Part shown: positions 8,159-15,784 of the stretch, piece by piece
Layout of the letters: every line of letters starts with the position of its first letter
Position numbering within the stretch: position 1 is the first letter of the stretch
DNA from: Gemmatimonadaceae bacterium
Lineage (GTDB): Bacteria > Gemmatimonadota > Gemmatimonadetes > Gemmatimonadales > Gemmatimonadaceae
Reading direction: 5' to 3'
NCBI GenBank assembly: GCA_035606695.1
Contig: DATNEW010000033.1
Span: 120,050 to 184,049 of the forward strand
DNA length: 64,000 bases
Notes under the pieces: model-generated
What the model was told of the DNA's origin: nothing
Seen by the model: the letters and a program-made list of their open reading frames with translations, nothing else
Databases searched by the model: none
Made by a program: the position numbers and the translations under genes

Positions 8159-8818
8159 ATGTTCATTCTCGTGCTCGTCGTGGTCGCGGCCGGCCTGTTG
8201 TCCGCCATCGCCCTGGGCTTCGTCGTCCCGATCTGGGCCGTCGTCGATTGCGCGACCACGGTGGAGCAGACGGCACGGAAGGTCCTCTGGATCGTCGCCA
8301 TCGTCGTCACGGGCATGACGCTCCCGGGACACATGATTTCGGTGGGCCGATCGTCGAGCTCACCGGTGGCGCGCGCGACTCCCGCGAACGCCGACCCGAA
8401 TGCCGCGGTTTCGACAACGGGCAGCGCGACGGAGCCGGCCGCCGTGACCGCCTATGACAGTATTCTAAAAATCACCCCGAGCGCGCCCGACGCGTTGCTC
8501 GCTCGCGGCGACGACAAAGCGAGCGCGTGCGACAGCACCGGCGCCGATCATGATTTTCGCGCCGCGATCGGCGGGGCCATCGAGCGCATGAACGCCGACT
8601 CGCTCGATCCGCAGCCCATCTACTGGCAAGGCGTTGGGTTGCACCGCCTCGGCGATTATCCGCATGCGCACGTAATGGTTCGCGAAGCGATGCACCTCGA
8701 TTCACTCCGCGGCGCTGCGCATGCCACGCGTTACCGGCAAGAGCTCGACGCCATCGAGCTCGACTTGGCGACCGCACGCACGCGAACGTCTGGATGTCGG
8801 GGCAAGTCACCCGCGTGA
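8159..8818 (+). CDS. Membrane protein with TPR-like C-terminal part
   Basis: 219 residues. Two TMs at about residues 1-27 and 41-60 are followed by a low-complexity linker and a soluble part. The segment from about 100 to 200 looks like degenerate tetratricopeptide helices (YDSILKITPSAPDALLARGD, then IYWQGVGLHRLGDYPHAHVM). No named family is recognised. The N-terminus recalls short two-TM PLDc_N-like anchors but the match is weak. Start ATG at 8159 follows a purine-rich stretch. It is convergent with the DUF4386 gene, with 34 bp between the stops. Confidence 0.68.
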   Translation: MFILVLVVVAAGLLSAIALGFVVPIWAVVDCATTVEQTARKVLWIVAIVVTGMTLPGHMISVGRSSSSPVARATPANADPNAAVSTTGSATEPAAVTAYDSILKITPSAPDALLARGDDKASACDSTGADHDFRAAIGGAIERMNADSLDPQPIYWQGVGLHRLGDYPHAHVMVREAMHLDSLRGAAHATRYRQELDAIELDLATARTRTSGCRGKSPA

Positions 8819-8852
8819 GATCGGTCGCGCGCTCGCGCAATGAGATAAGAGA

Positions 8853-9578
8853 TCACGAAACATCGATCGACGCCGCCAGGCGAGCTTGCTCTCGCCAGCG
8901 ACCGGCATCGACGCCTCTTGCCGCGAGCCAGAGCGGCAGCGACAGCTCGCCGGCGAGACCAACCGGAGCGAAGTAGATCAGGAGCGCCGGTGAAACGGGC
9001 GCCGCGGTGAAGAGCAAACCACCGACGCCCGCAACGCCGAGCAACACGGATAACAGGCGCGGCAGGAACTTCGAGCGTGCGATCAGGTAGGCGAGCACGA
9101 TAAACTGACAACCGAAGAAGGCGATGCTGACGTTTCGTGTGTGGCGCTGAAATCCGGCGAGCATCTGCACGATCGCCTGCGTCTCGGCTGGTGTAAGTCC
9201 GGCCGGTGGCGTCACCGTCACGACGAGCGGCGCAAGTTGAAACACGTAACCCACGGCCGCGAGTGCACACGCGAGCACTCGAAACAACGTTGCCATCAAC
9301 GACATGCCGGGATCGACGGGCTTGAACACACCATAGAGCAGGGCTGCCAAACCGATGGACGTTGCGGTCGACATCACCTGCGACGCGAACGCCAGCCGGT
9401 ATCGGCCGAGATGCGTGCCGATGTTACTCGCGGTGGCCAGCGCGTCGCCTGGCACGGCAAAGCCTTTGAACAGAAAGATGGCGGCGAAGATGGTGACGAT
9501 GTTCGCCAAGTAAAAGAGACCGGCGGCTCGCGCACGGGTGCGCGGAGCCATCGGCAGGTTCGGCGTCATGCTCGGCAT
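8853..9578 (-). CDS. DUF4386-type multi-TM membrane protein
   Basis: About 241 residues from the preferred ATG at 9578 (ATG at 9569 is also possible; a longer frame to 9665 adds a non-hydrophobic leader without support). It has six or so TMs and the family's opening pattern RARAAGLFYLANIVTIFAAI, followed by FASQVMSTATSIGLAALLYGVFKPV. DUF4386 proteins are uncharacterised inner-membrane proteins. The gene ends in the hydrophilic RWREQARLAASIDVS. The neighbouring ankyrin gene upstream is on the same strand, 123 bp from this start. Confidence 0.82.
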   Translation of the reverse strand: MPSMTPNLPMAPRTRARAAGLFYLANIVTIFAAIFLFKGFAVPGDALATASNIGTHLGRYRLAFASQVMSTATSIGLAALLYGVFKPVDPGMSLMATLFRVLACALAAVGYVFQLAPLVVTVTPPAGLTPAETQAIVQMLAGFQRHTRNVSIAFFGCQFIVLAYLIARSKFLPRLLSVLLGVAGVGGLLFTAAPVSPALLIYFAPVGLAGELSLPLWLAARGVDAGRWREQARLAASIDVS

Positions 9579-9701
9579 GGTCGACCTCGACGTGGTAGGA
9601 TACAGGCCCGTCGCGGTCCACTTGGTTACCGAGGGGGCGTGCTCCGACGTCGTACGGCCGACCATCGCGGCGGTTTCACGCCCGCGTTTGCGTTACAGCG
9701 T

Positions 9702-10514
9702 TTACCTCCGAGTTGCCGTGACGATCGGCGCGGGATCGAGAACCGCGACCTCGCCCGCTTGGTCCCCGCGCATGCCGAACCTCAGTCGCACAGCCTCCGC
9801 ACCGGCCGGCGTGAATTCGTGGACGCCGATCGCGATCAAGGGCCGTGCGAACGGTAATCCGGGCCGCGTAATCGAAAGGCCGGTCTTGTCACTCGTGACA
9901 ACGAGGACCTCGTCGGAGCCATCACCGAACGCGTAGGAGCCGGCGTACTTCGTGCGCTCGTTCTCGTCGAGCGCGATTGCCCCAGCGGGCTTCGGGTCCG
10001 CGCCGCCAAGTTGCTCGAGATACTCACGCACGGCGCGCGCGCGGTCGCCGCCGGCGCGGGCATGCGCCAACAGCGTGATGCTGTGCGGTCCGAACGTGCT
10101 CTGACATCCCGGCGCGCTCGTCACGAACGCCTTGACGACGTCGAGTTGCCCCATCATCGTCGCCGAGAACAAGGTCGGGCGCGCGCCGTGCGCGATCAGC
10201 AATTGTGCGATGTCGTAGCGTCCCGTATGAGATGCCGCGCCGAGCGCGTCTTCCCAATCGCCGAAGCCCCAGTCCACGGCGGCCTTGGCTAACGCGGGGT
10301 GTGCCTCGAGCAGTTGTGTGACGCGAGCGAGATCGAAATGCGCTACTCTGACCATCTCACTGACCATCGCGGGATCCTGTCGGGGAAACTGCGTCGACAT
10401 GGGTCCCGGTGCCGGCACAGAAGGACGGGGCAACGGCGCGCGGCGAGGCAGCGTGCCCGCAATCAACGTTCCGGCTCCGAGGGCGAGGAACGATCGACGA
10501 TCTCCAGACGGCAT
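9702..10514 (-). CDS. Tat-exported ankyrin-repeat protein
   Basis: About 270 residues from ATG 10514 (a longer frame begins at 10574). The N-terminus has a twin-arginine signal (DRRSFLALGAG) followed by a hydrophobic stretch and Pro-rich linker. Ankyrin-type helices follow: VAHFDLARVTQLLEAHPALA, AASHTGRYDIAQLLIAHGA and TMMGQLDVVKAFV. The C-terminal third (YAGSYAFGDGSDEVLVVTSD) is a beta-rich DUF3471-like region seen at the end of serine hydrolases. It probably works in the periplasm in protein contacts; no partner is evident. It is divergent from the winged-helix regulator gene, and both promoters must lie in 10515-10605. Confidence 0.8.
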   Translation of the reverse strand: MPSGDRRSFLALGAGTLIAGTLPRRAPLPRPSVPAPGPMSTQFPRQDPAMVSEMVRVAHFDLARVTQLLEAHPALAKAAVDWGFGDWEDALGAASHTGRYDIAQLLIAHGARPTLFSATMMGQLDVVKAFVTSAPGCQSTFGPHSITLLAHARAGGDRARAVREYLEQLGGADPKPAGAIALDENERTKYAGSYAFGDGSDEVLVVTSDKTGLSITRPGLPFARPLIAIGVHEFTPAGAEAVRLRFGMRGDQAGEVAVLDPAPIVTATRR

Positions 10515-10605
10515 GACGACAGCGCTCCGTGAAGTTGTGCGACGATGTTCCGCTGCCGAGCCGGCGAAGTCCATTCGCGTCTGCTGAGCGCTTGCTGATT
10601 TTCTG

Positions 10606-11556
10606 ATGAGCGAACGAAACGTTTACGTTTCTGCGAGTGCGATCCAGCCTATCCGACGCTACGTTAGCCCCGTGTACGCCTTTGGTGATTTTCGGTTTGA
10701 TTCCGCGACCGGCGAGCTGACTCGGGGTGACGCGGTCGAACGCCTCGCGCCGCAGACCGCGCTCGTGCTCCGCGTGCTCGTCGAGCGATCTGGCGAGGTA
10801 ATCTCGCGCGACGAGTTCCGCCGGCGCGTGTGGCCGAACGCAACGGTCGAGTTCGACCAAGGGCTCAACTTCAGCATCCGCCAGCTGCGCATTGCGCTTG
10901 GCGACGACGCGGCCGCGCCGACGTACATCGAAACCCTGCCGCGCCGCGGCTATCGGTTTCGCGCGCGAGTCGTGCGTGACGAAGTGGACGCCGTCCAACC
11001 TGACTCTCCGAGCGCGCAGACCGGCGCTGGCCGTCGCGTCATAGCTCAGCGCTGGGCCGCTCTCGCTCTGGCGATCGTCGTGTTCGGCGGCGCCGTCGCA
11101 TGGGTCGCGCACAGGTCGGGTCGTGCGCCCGTTCTGGCGATCGTTCCGTTCGATGCGGATTCGACCGTTCCCGGCCTGGCAGAGTACCGCGATGAGCTGA
11201 GCGAGTCGCTCGTCGAGCGCTTGACCAGCCGACTCGGCGCATCGGCCGTGATCGTCGGCCCGGCTATGACGAAGCGATTCGGATCGCGTACGCCGATCGA
11301 CAGCATTCACGCCACGCTCGGTGCGGCCTACGCTATTTCGGGTGTCGTACGCCGGCGCGCGAATGGGGTGGATATATTCGCGCAATACGTGCGCGCGAAG
11401 GACCGCGGCCACGTCTGGGGATTCCGTGTTCTCGATTCCACCGCGCACCGTGACGCCGAGATCGGCGCACACATCGCGGATTCGGTCGCGGCGATCGTTC
11501 TGAGTCCGACGCCGCGAGCGGCACGCGGCTTCGAGCGGCCGGTCAAACCGCGGTAG
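10606..11556 (+). CDS. CadC/ToxR-like membrane-bound winged-helix regulator
   Basis: 316 residues. An OmpR/PhoB-type winged helix spans about 24-125: FGDFRFDSATGELTRGD, LVERSGEVISRDEFRRRVWP, GLNFSIRQLRIALGDD, YIETLPRRGYRFRARV. One TM follows at about 147-167, then a C-terminal sensor part (VLAIVPFDADSTVPGLAEYRD, ending near 310) resembling the FlgO-like domain of Gemmatimonadota and Acidobacteria regulators. It should bind DNA from the inner membrane and sense something outside. The likely target is its own divergent partner, the ankyrin gene, by position only. GTG at 10672 is an alternative start that would remove an unusual 22-residue leader. Confidence 0.87.
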   Translation: MSERNVYVSASAIQPIRRYVSPVYAFGDFRFDSATGELTRGDAVERLAPQTALVLRVLVERSGEVISRDEFRRRVWPNATVEFDQGLNFSIRQLRIALGDDAAAPTYIETLPRRGYRFRARVVRDEVDAVQPDSPSAQTGAGRRVIAQRWAALALAIVVFGGAVAWVAHRSGRAPVLAIVPFDADSTVPGLAEYRDELSESLVERLTSRLGASAVIVGPAMTKRFGSRTPIDSIHATLGAAYAISGVVRRRANGVDIFAQYVRAKDRGHVWGFRVLDSTAHRDAEIGAHIADSVAAIVLSPTPRAARGFERPVKPR

Positions 11557-11578
11557 ACGTCGGTAGACGCCGCCGCGC

Positions 11579-12256
11579 TCAGCGCGCTTCAGCCGCCGAC
11601 TCGCCCAACGACGCGAGCGTTTTCTTGATCACGGCCTCCGCCTGTGTGTACGTCGCCCGCAGCTCGTCTTCATTCGAAACCAGCTCCGCCGTGTAATTCG
11701 AAAGCTGCGGACCCGCCGTGCCCGTTCCGCCCGCGGCAACCAGCCGGTTGATGCCGTCGCGGCTCTCGTCGCGCACGCGGGCCTGCAGCGTGTAGGTGAG
11801 CGACAGCGCCGCGACGGTCTCGTAGTCGAGCTTCGTGAGCGCCTGGGTCGACACGGCGGTGGTCCACGCCGTCTCGAGCAGCGACGGCGCGCGCAGACCG
11901 TCCACGCCGCCGCCGGTGGCGAGATCCGGCGGCAATCGCGTCGTGTGCGCCGAGTCCGCGCGGGCGAGGATCGTGCGAATTCCGCGATGATACGGTATCA
12001 CGTCGTCGAGCCGCGCTTCGTTGCGGCGAACCTCGGTGAGAAACGTGCGCAGCGACTTGATCGCCAGCTCGTGGTCGGCGCGCCGCTCCTTCCACTTGTC
12101 CACCCAGAGCGCCAGGAGAATGCCGACCATGATCGACGGCGACTGCTTGATGATTTCCTTCACCCATTCGGGCAGGCGCATCTTGCGGCGCCAGTCGGCG
12201 GGCTTGCCGCCGTCGCGATCTTCGTTCGTCGAGCGCTCGACGCGTTCGTCGCTCAT
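11579..12256 (-). CDS. Single-TM membrane protein (DUF6090-like pattern)
   Basis: 225 residues: a charged N-terminus, one TM at about 40-53 (SPSIMVGILLALWVDKWKE, the GIxxALWxxxW pattern of DUF6090-type proteins), and a mostly helical remainder with ALTKLDYETVAALSLTYTLQ near 136-155. Function is unknown. It is the third gene of an apparent operon after the porin and the binding-protein lipoprotein; 13 bp separate it from the lipoprotein stop. Convergent with the CadC-like regulator. Confidence 0.72.
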   Translation of the reverse strand: MSDERVERSTNEDRDGGKPADWRRKMRLPEWVKEIIKQSPSIMVGILLALWVDKWKERRADHELAIKSLRTFLTEVRRNEARLDDVIPYHRGIRTILARADSAHTTRLPPDLATGGGVDGLRAPSLLETAWTTAVSTQALTKLDYETVAALSLTYTLQARVRDESRDGINRLVAAGGTGTAGPQLSNYTAELVSNEDELRATYTQAEAVIKKTLASLGESAAEAR

Positions 12257-12269
12257 CGTGGCATCTCGG

Positions 12270-12890
12270 TCACTTCAGCGGATAGCCGGGATCGGACGGG
12301 AGCTTCCCGTCGATGCGCAGGACCTTCACACCGGACGTCACGGCTGACGCGGGCACGAAGGTGATCGAGCCGCGAATCGCCTCGACGAGGTTGAGCGCCA
12401 TGTCGGTGCTGTAGACGATCTTCGGTCCGCCCGCCACCTCGGCGCGAAACATCTTGCCGATCCAGTATTCGTGAAAGCGCTCCTCATCCATGTGATAGAT
12501 GCGCTCGAGCACGATCGACCGCTCGCGCGCCGTCGGCGCGCGCACGAGCAGCGTGACCTTGGAGTGATCGTGCCAGAATTGCTGATCGCCCATGAAGAGA
12601 CGGCGCAGCTCGTCGAAGCTCACGTTGTTCACGCTCGTGTGCGGGTTCACGACGATCGCGATCGCCTGTGCTTCGCTCGCGGCCGACGCAGCCGGCGTGG
12701 CTCGGTGTTCGGTGCGCGGCGCGGTTGGGCGTTTGGCGGGAACAGCCGGCTCGGACCGCGGTTCGGGTGTCGGTGCGGGCGCCGCTGTGGTTTCCGGCTT
12801 CGACGTCGCGCCGCCGCATGCGACGAGCAGCATGATCGTCGCGGCGAGACTGCCGGCCGCGGCACGCCGGCCTGATATGAGAATGCTCAT
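12270..12890 (-). CDS. Lipoprotein with single-lobe phosphate-binding-like (PBP) domain
   Basis: 206 residues. The signal peptide ends in a lipobox (MLLVAC, then GG), followed by a Pro/Ala/Thr linker to about residue 70. The folded part opens with AIAIVVNPHTSVNNVSFDEL, a pattern of PstS-like periplasmic binding proteins. It continues with LRRLFMGDQQFWHDHSKVTL and ends GSITFVPASAVTSGVKVLRI. Only about 130 residues of the PBP fold are present, as in short stand-alone PstS-like proteins found beside porins. The start overlaps the porin stop by 4 bp (ATGA), so the two are translationally coupled. A ligand cannot be named. Confidence 0.8.
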   Translation of the reverse strand: MSILISGRRAAAGSLAATIMLLVACGGATSKPETTAAPAPTPEPRSEPAVPAKRPTAPRTEHRATPAASAASEAQAIAIVVNPHTSVNNVSFDELRRLFMGDQQFWHDHSKVTLLVRAPTARERSIVLERIYHMDEERFHEYWIGKMFRAEVAGGPKIVYSTDMALNLVEAIRGSITFVPASAVTSGVKVLRIDGKLPSDPGYPLK

Positions 12891-13984
12891 TGGTGTACCG
12901 TCTGGCTCTCGCCGGTACTGAACAAGTCAGGGACGGTGAACGCCGCCTGAATCGCAAATGCGCGTGACCAGCCCGTGCTTTGAAACCGCTCGCCACGCAT
13001 TTCGGCCTTGAGCGCGGCGTCGGCCGCGAAGTCGTAGCGGATGCCGGCCGTCAGACCGTCGTAGCCGAGCAGGAGCGGCGCGAAGACGACGTCGTTCTGC
13101 GCGATGGTGATTCGTTCGCCGCGCACGTACGGCTTCCACGCACGCGCCTGGCCTGGGAGGCGATAGGCGAGCTGCGCATAGTAGGCGTGGTTCGCGGTCT
13201 CGTCGCCGCCGGCGAGCGGCGTGTGCGCGATATGCGAATACTCGGCGAGGAACTCGGTCCGGTCCTGCTCCCACGCGATGTACGCGGATGCCGTGCCTTC
13301 GGTCGCCATCGGCACACCCGCGGGATCCACGCGATCGTGGTAGTAGGAAACGCCAATCTGCGAGCCGGGCAGCGACAGCGGTCGTGCATAGACGGCGGCT
13401 GTCCACGCGCGATTCCCGTTCACGTCACCCGCGTCGCCCGCTCGTGAGATCGTCGCGCCGCGGCCGTTGCCCAAGCCCACCTGGTAGCCAAGCCCAAAGG
13501 CATTCGACGGCACGTTGCCTTCAGCGAACGCGCCGACGAAGTGTGTCGGAAGCAGCTGCGAGCCGAACTTGATCTCCTCGGGGCGAAGGATGGTCGTCTG
13601 CAACCATGCGCCGTGGTGGAAGGCGGTGTTCCAGTAGCCGATCGGCGTGTGGAACCGCCCCACCGAGAGTTTGAATTCGTCGGTGAAGTCGTAGCGGAGA
13701 ATCGAGCGCTCGACCTCGATCGCATAGCCGGTCGGCTGGGCGGTCGCGCTGACCTCCCCGAACAGCGTGAGATGATCGCTCAGTGCGGCGTTGACGTGGC
13801 CGACGAGCTGACCGAGCGAGAACCCCGTGGGCACCTTGCGGGTGGTGGCGAGATAGTCGGCGTCGCCGAACAGGAGGGCGTGCACGGTGGGGCCGGAAGG
13901 CGGCGGCGTTTCGTCCTGCGCGTCGGCGGCATGAGCAAACGCGAATAGGACAAGAACCGCGGCGGCGGTGCGACGTGCAATCAT
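12887..13984 (-). CDS. Outer-membrane porin-like beta-barrel protein
   Basis: 365 residues from ATG 13984, which gives a clean signal peptide (MIARRTAAAVLVLFAFAHAADAQ, cleavage after Ala). The mature protein has alternating polar/aromatic beta strands, for example LTLFGEVSATAQPTGYAIEV, FKLSVGRFHTPIGYWNTAF and LAEYSHIAHTPL. It ends with an aromatic-rich C-terminal strand region. The FHTPIGYWNT motif is typical of phosphate-selective-porin-like barrels in this group. Substrate unknown. First gene of the porin / lipoprotein / membrane-protein operon. The 187 bp upstream (13985-14171) hold its promoter; no clear box was seen. Confidence 0.85.
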   Translation of the reverse strand: MIARRTAAAVLVLFAFAHAADAQDETPPPSGPTVHALLFGDADYLATTRKVPTGFSLGQLVGHVNAALSDHLTLFGEVSATAQPTGYAIEVERSILRYDFTDEFKLSVGRFHTPIGYWNTAFHHGAWLQTTILRPEEIKFGSQLLPTHFVGAFAEGNVPSNAFGLGYQVGLGNGRGATISRAGDAGDVNGNRAWTAAVYARPLSLPGSQIGVSYYHDRVDPAGVPMATEGTASAYIAWEQDRTEFLAEYSHIAHTPLAGGDETANHAYYAQLAYRLPGQARAWKPYVRGERITIAQNDVVFAPLLLGYDGLTAGIRYDFAADAALKAEMRGERFQSTGWSRAFAIQAAFTVPDLFSTGESQTVHQ

Positions 13985-14171
13985 CGGCGTGACTCGGGGG
14001 CGGGCGTCGTGAAGCGTAATGCGACGCAGCTCTCCGTGAAACGTCGCGAGCGGCAAACGTACGAGTTGGCGCGGAGGTCGACAAGGCGGGTGGGAAGCCT
14101 GGCGAACGGCAAGATCCTCGCGCGGGGCGACGGAGAATTTTCCGGCACCCAAGTGCGCGGCGATCTCGGCG

Positions 14172-15014
14172 TCAGAACGGCACCAACCCGAACGACAATC
14201 CGCCCGCGCCAACGCTCACCGTCGCCTGCATTCCGAGCGCGCGCGAGCCCAGGAATTTCCGGTCCAGCACGTTGTTCGGATGCGAATGCGTGTACTGCAC
14301 CACCTTCTGCCCGGAGAGGACGCCGAGGAAGACGCCGAGCGCGATGTCGCTCGCCCAGTGCTCGTCGAGGTAGAGGCGTGCGAGCGCCGGCATCGTCGCG
14401 CCAACGTAGAGCGCGGGCGTGATGATGTTGCGGTTCGGCGTGTGGCGAAAGCGCATCTCCTGCGAGAGCGCCGACGCCACCGCGAAGCTCGCCATCGCGT
14501 GCATCGACGGGAACGAGCGATAGTTGAAGCTCGTGAAGCCGTGCAGGGGGTCGAAATCGTACGGATCGCTGTCGTGCTGGTGTCCGTCTTCGTCGACGAC
14601 GTACGGACGCGCGCGCCCGGCGATGCCGCGCACGACCTGAATGAACATCGCCGCTGAGAGCACCGACATCGTGCTGTGCAGCGCGACGTCGGCGGTGGCG
14701 AAGTCCTGTTTGCGGTCGGCGATGAAGTACACGAGGCCGCCGGTGCCCATCAACACGGTTTCCGTCACGATGCTCGCGCGCTTCGCCACCGTCGTGTAGT
14801 TCCCATGACGCGCGTGGAGCAGGGTGTCGCCGAAGCTGTGCGCGATGCGGACGTCATACAGCGAGAGCAGCGCCGACCCCGCGGTGGCCGCACCGACGAC
14901 GACGAGATCGCGATGCGTGATGAGGGGTTCCTGCGCGCGGGCGCGCGATGAGAGAAGTGTGAAGAGACCGGAGCAAGAGACGACAACGTGCCGGGTGCGG
15001 GCGATGCGATTCAT
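14172..15014 (-). CDS. PAP2 superfamily phosphatase (first of an overlapping pair; exported type)
   Basis: 280 residues with a signal-like N-terminus ending near ARAQ (residue 28). The three PAP2 motifs are present in order: GRARPY near 133, RSFPSMHAMASFAVASAL near 166-183 (PSGH variant PSMH), and ARLYLDEHWASDIALGVFLG near 211-230. These residues form the phosphatidic-acid/undecaprenyl-pyrophosphate phosphatase active site facing the periplasm. It starts within the stop of the other PAP2 gene (4-bp ATGA overlap), so both are made from one mRNA. The two are not close copies: this one has longer loops and the weaker PSMH motif. Confidence 0.88.
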   Translation of the reverse strand: MNRIARTRHVVVSCSGLFTLLSSRARAQEPLITHRDLVVVGAATAGSALLSLYDVRIAHSFGDTLLHARHGNYTTVAKRASIVTETVLMGTGGLVYFIADRKQDFATADVALHSTMSVLSAAMFIQVVRGIAGRARPYVVDEDGHQHDSDPYDFDPLHGFTSFNYRSFPSMHAMASFAVASALSQEMRFRHTPNRNIITPALYVGATMPALARLYLDEHWASDIALGVFLGVLSGQKVVQYTHSHPNNVLDRKFLGSRALGMQATVSVGAGGLSFGLVPF

Positions 15015-15676
15015 CGTGAGAGGGTTGTACGGTTTGTACGGGTCAGAGCGATTTCATAGGCGGCCGCGGCCACGCAGGCAATGATCAGCCCGGCCAGCCA
15101 GCCGCCGGCGACGTCCGTCGCCCAGTGCATGTCGAGATACACGCGGCTGATTCCGACGATGACAGGCAGAGCAATCCCCGCGCCGATCGCCGCCGCGCTC
15201 GGCAGGAGGCGCTCGCGCCACAACACGTACGCGAGCGTACCGCACACGGCGGCGGCAATCGTCGCGTGGCCGGACGGGAAGGCGTAGGTCGGATCGACGG
15301 CGTAGCCGTGCGCGGGTCGCTGCCGGGCGATGACGCGTTTCGCGATCTCGAACGCCTGCATCCCGGCGAGCACGACCGCGGCCATGCCGATGCCCAGCCG
15401 CCGCGAGCGAAACACGAACAGGAGCAAGGCGCTCGCGAAACCGACGATGCGCATTCCGGTCGTGCCGCCCAGTCTCGAGACGATGTCGAAGAATCCGTGC
15501 ACCCACGGCGCCTGGTGCGCGGCGCACCACTGTTCGACGCGGAGGTCGAACGCGTCGACGGACGGCGCCGTGACGACGTGTACGAGGACCAGGAACAGGA
15601 CGAGGGCGGCGATCGCGATGAGGAGCGCGGCGGTCGTGAGCGACCGGGCAGTCGTGAGGGAGGCGTGCGTGTCCAT
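15011..15676 (-). CDS. PAP2 superfamily membrane phosphatase (PgpB-like)
   Basis: 221 residues, about six TMs. Motifs: AKRVIARQRPAHG near 112-124, YAFPSGHATIAAAVCGTLAY near 131-150, and SRVYLDMHWATDVAGGWLAG near 178-197; all key Arg, His and Asp residues are present. Likely a periplasmic-facing lipid phosphatase such as undecaprenyl pyrophosphate or phosphatidylglycerophosphate phosphatase; the two cannot be separated by sequence alone. It is the upstream member of the overlapping pair and is divergent from the ADOP gene at 15785. Confidence 0.92.
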   Translation of the reverse strand: MDTHASLTTARSLTTAALLIAIAALVLFLVLVHVVTAPSVDAFDLRVEQWCAAHQAPWVHGFFDIVSRLGGTTGMRIVGFASALLLFVFRSRRLGIGMAAVVLAGMQAFEIAKRVIARQRPAHGYAVDPTYAFPSGHATIAAAVCGTLAYVLWRERLLPSAAAIGAGIALPVIVGISRVYLDMHWATDVAGGWLAGLIIACVAAAAYEIALTRTNRTTLSR

Positions 15677-15722
15677 TTTCCGTACATCTTAGGCACGATC
15701 CGCGCTCAACTGACCCCTTGCG

Positions 15723-15764
15723 CTTCTACATGAGGGATCGCATTCTTCCGCCGACCTGTAGAAG
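15723..15764. promoter_or_regulatory. Perfect 8-bp inverted repeat in ADOP leader
   Basis: CTTCTACA at 15723-15730 is matched by TGTAGAAG at 15757-15764, with 26 bases between, 20 bp before the ADOP start. In RNA it would fold a long-loop hairpin; on DNA the half-sites are about 34 bp apart centre to centre, near three helical turns. Either an operator pair or a leader hairpin; no regulator gene is adjacent. Confidence 0.4.
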
Positions 15765-15784
15765 GACGAGAGGAAACGACCGCC

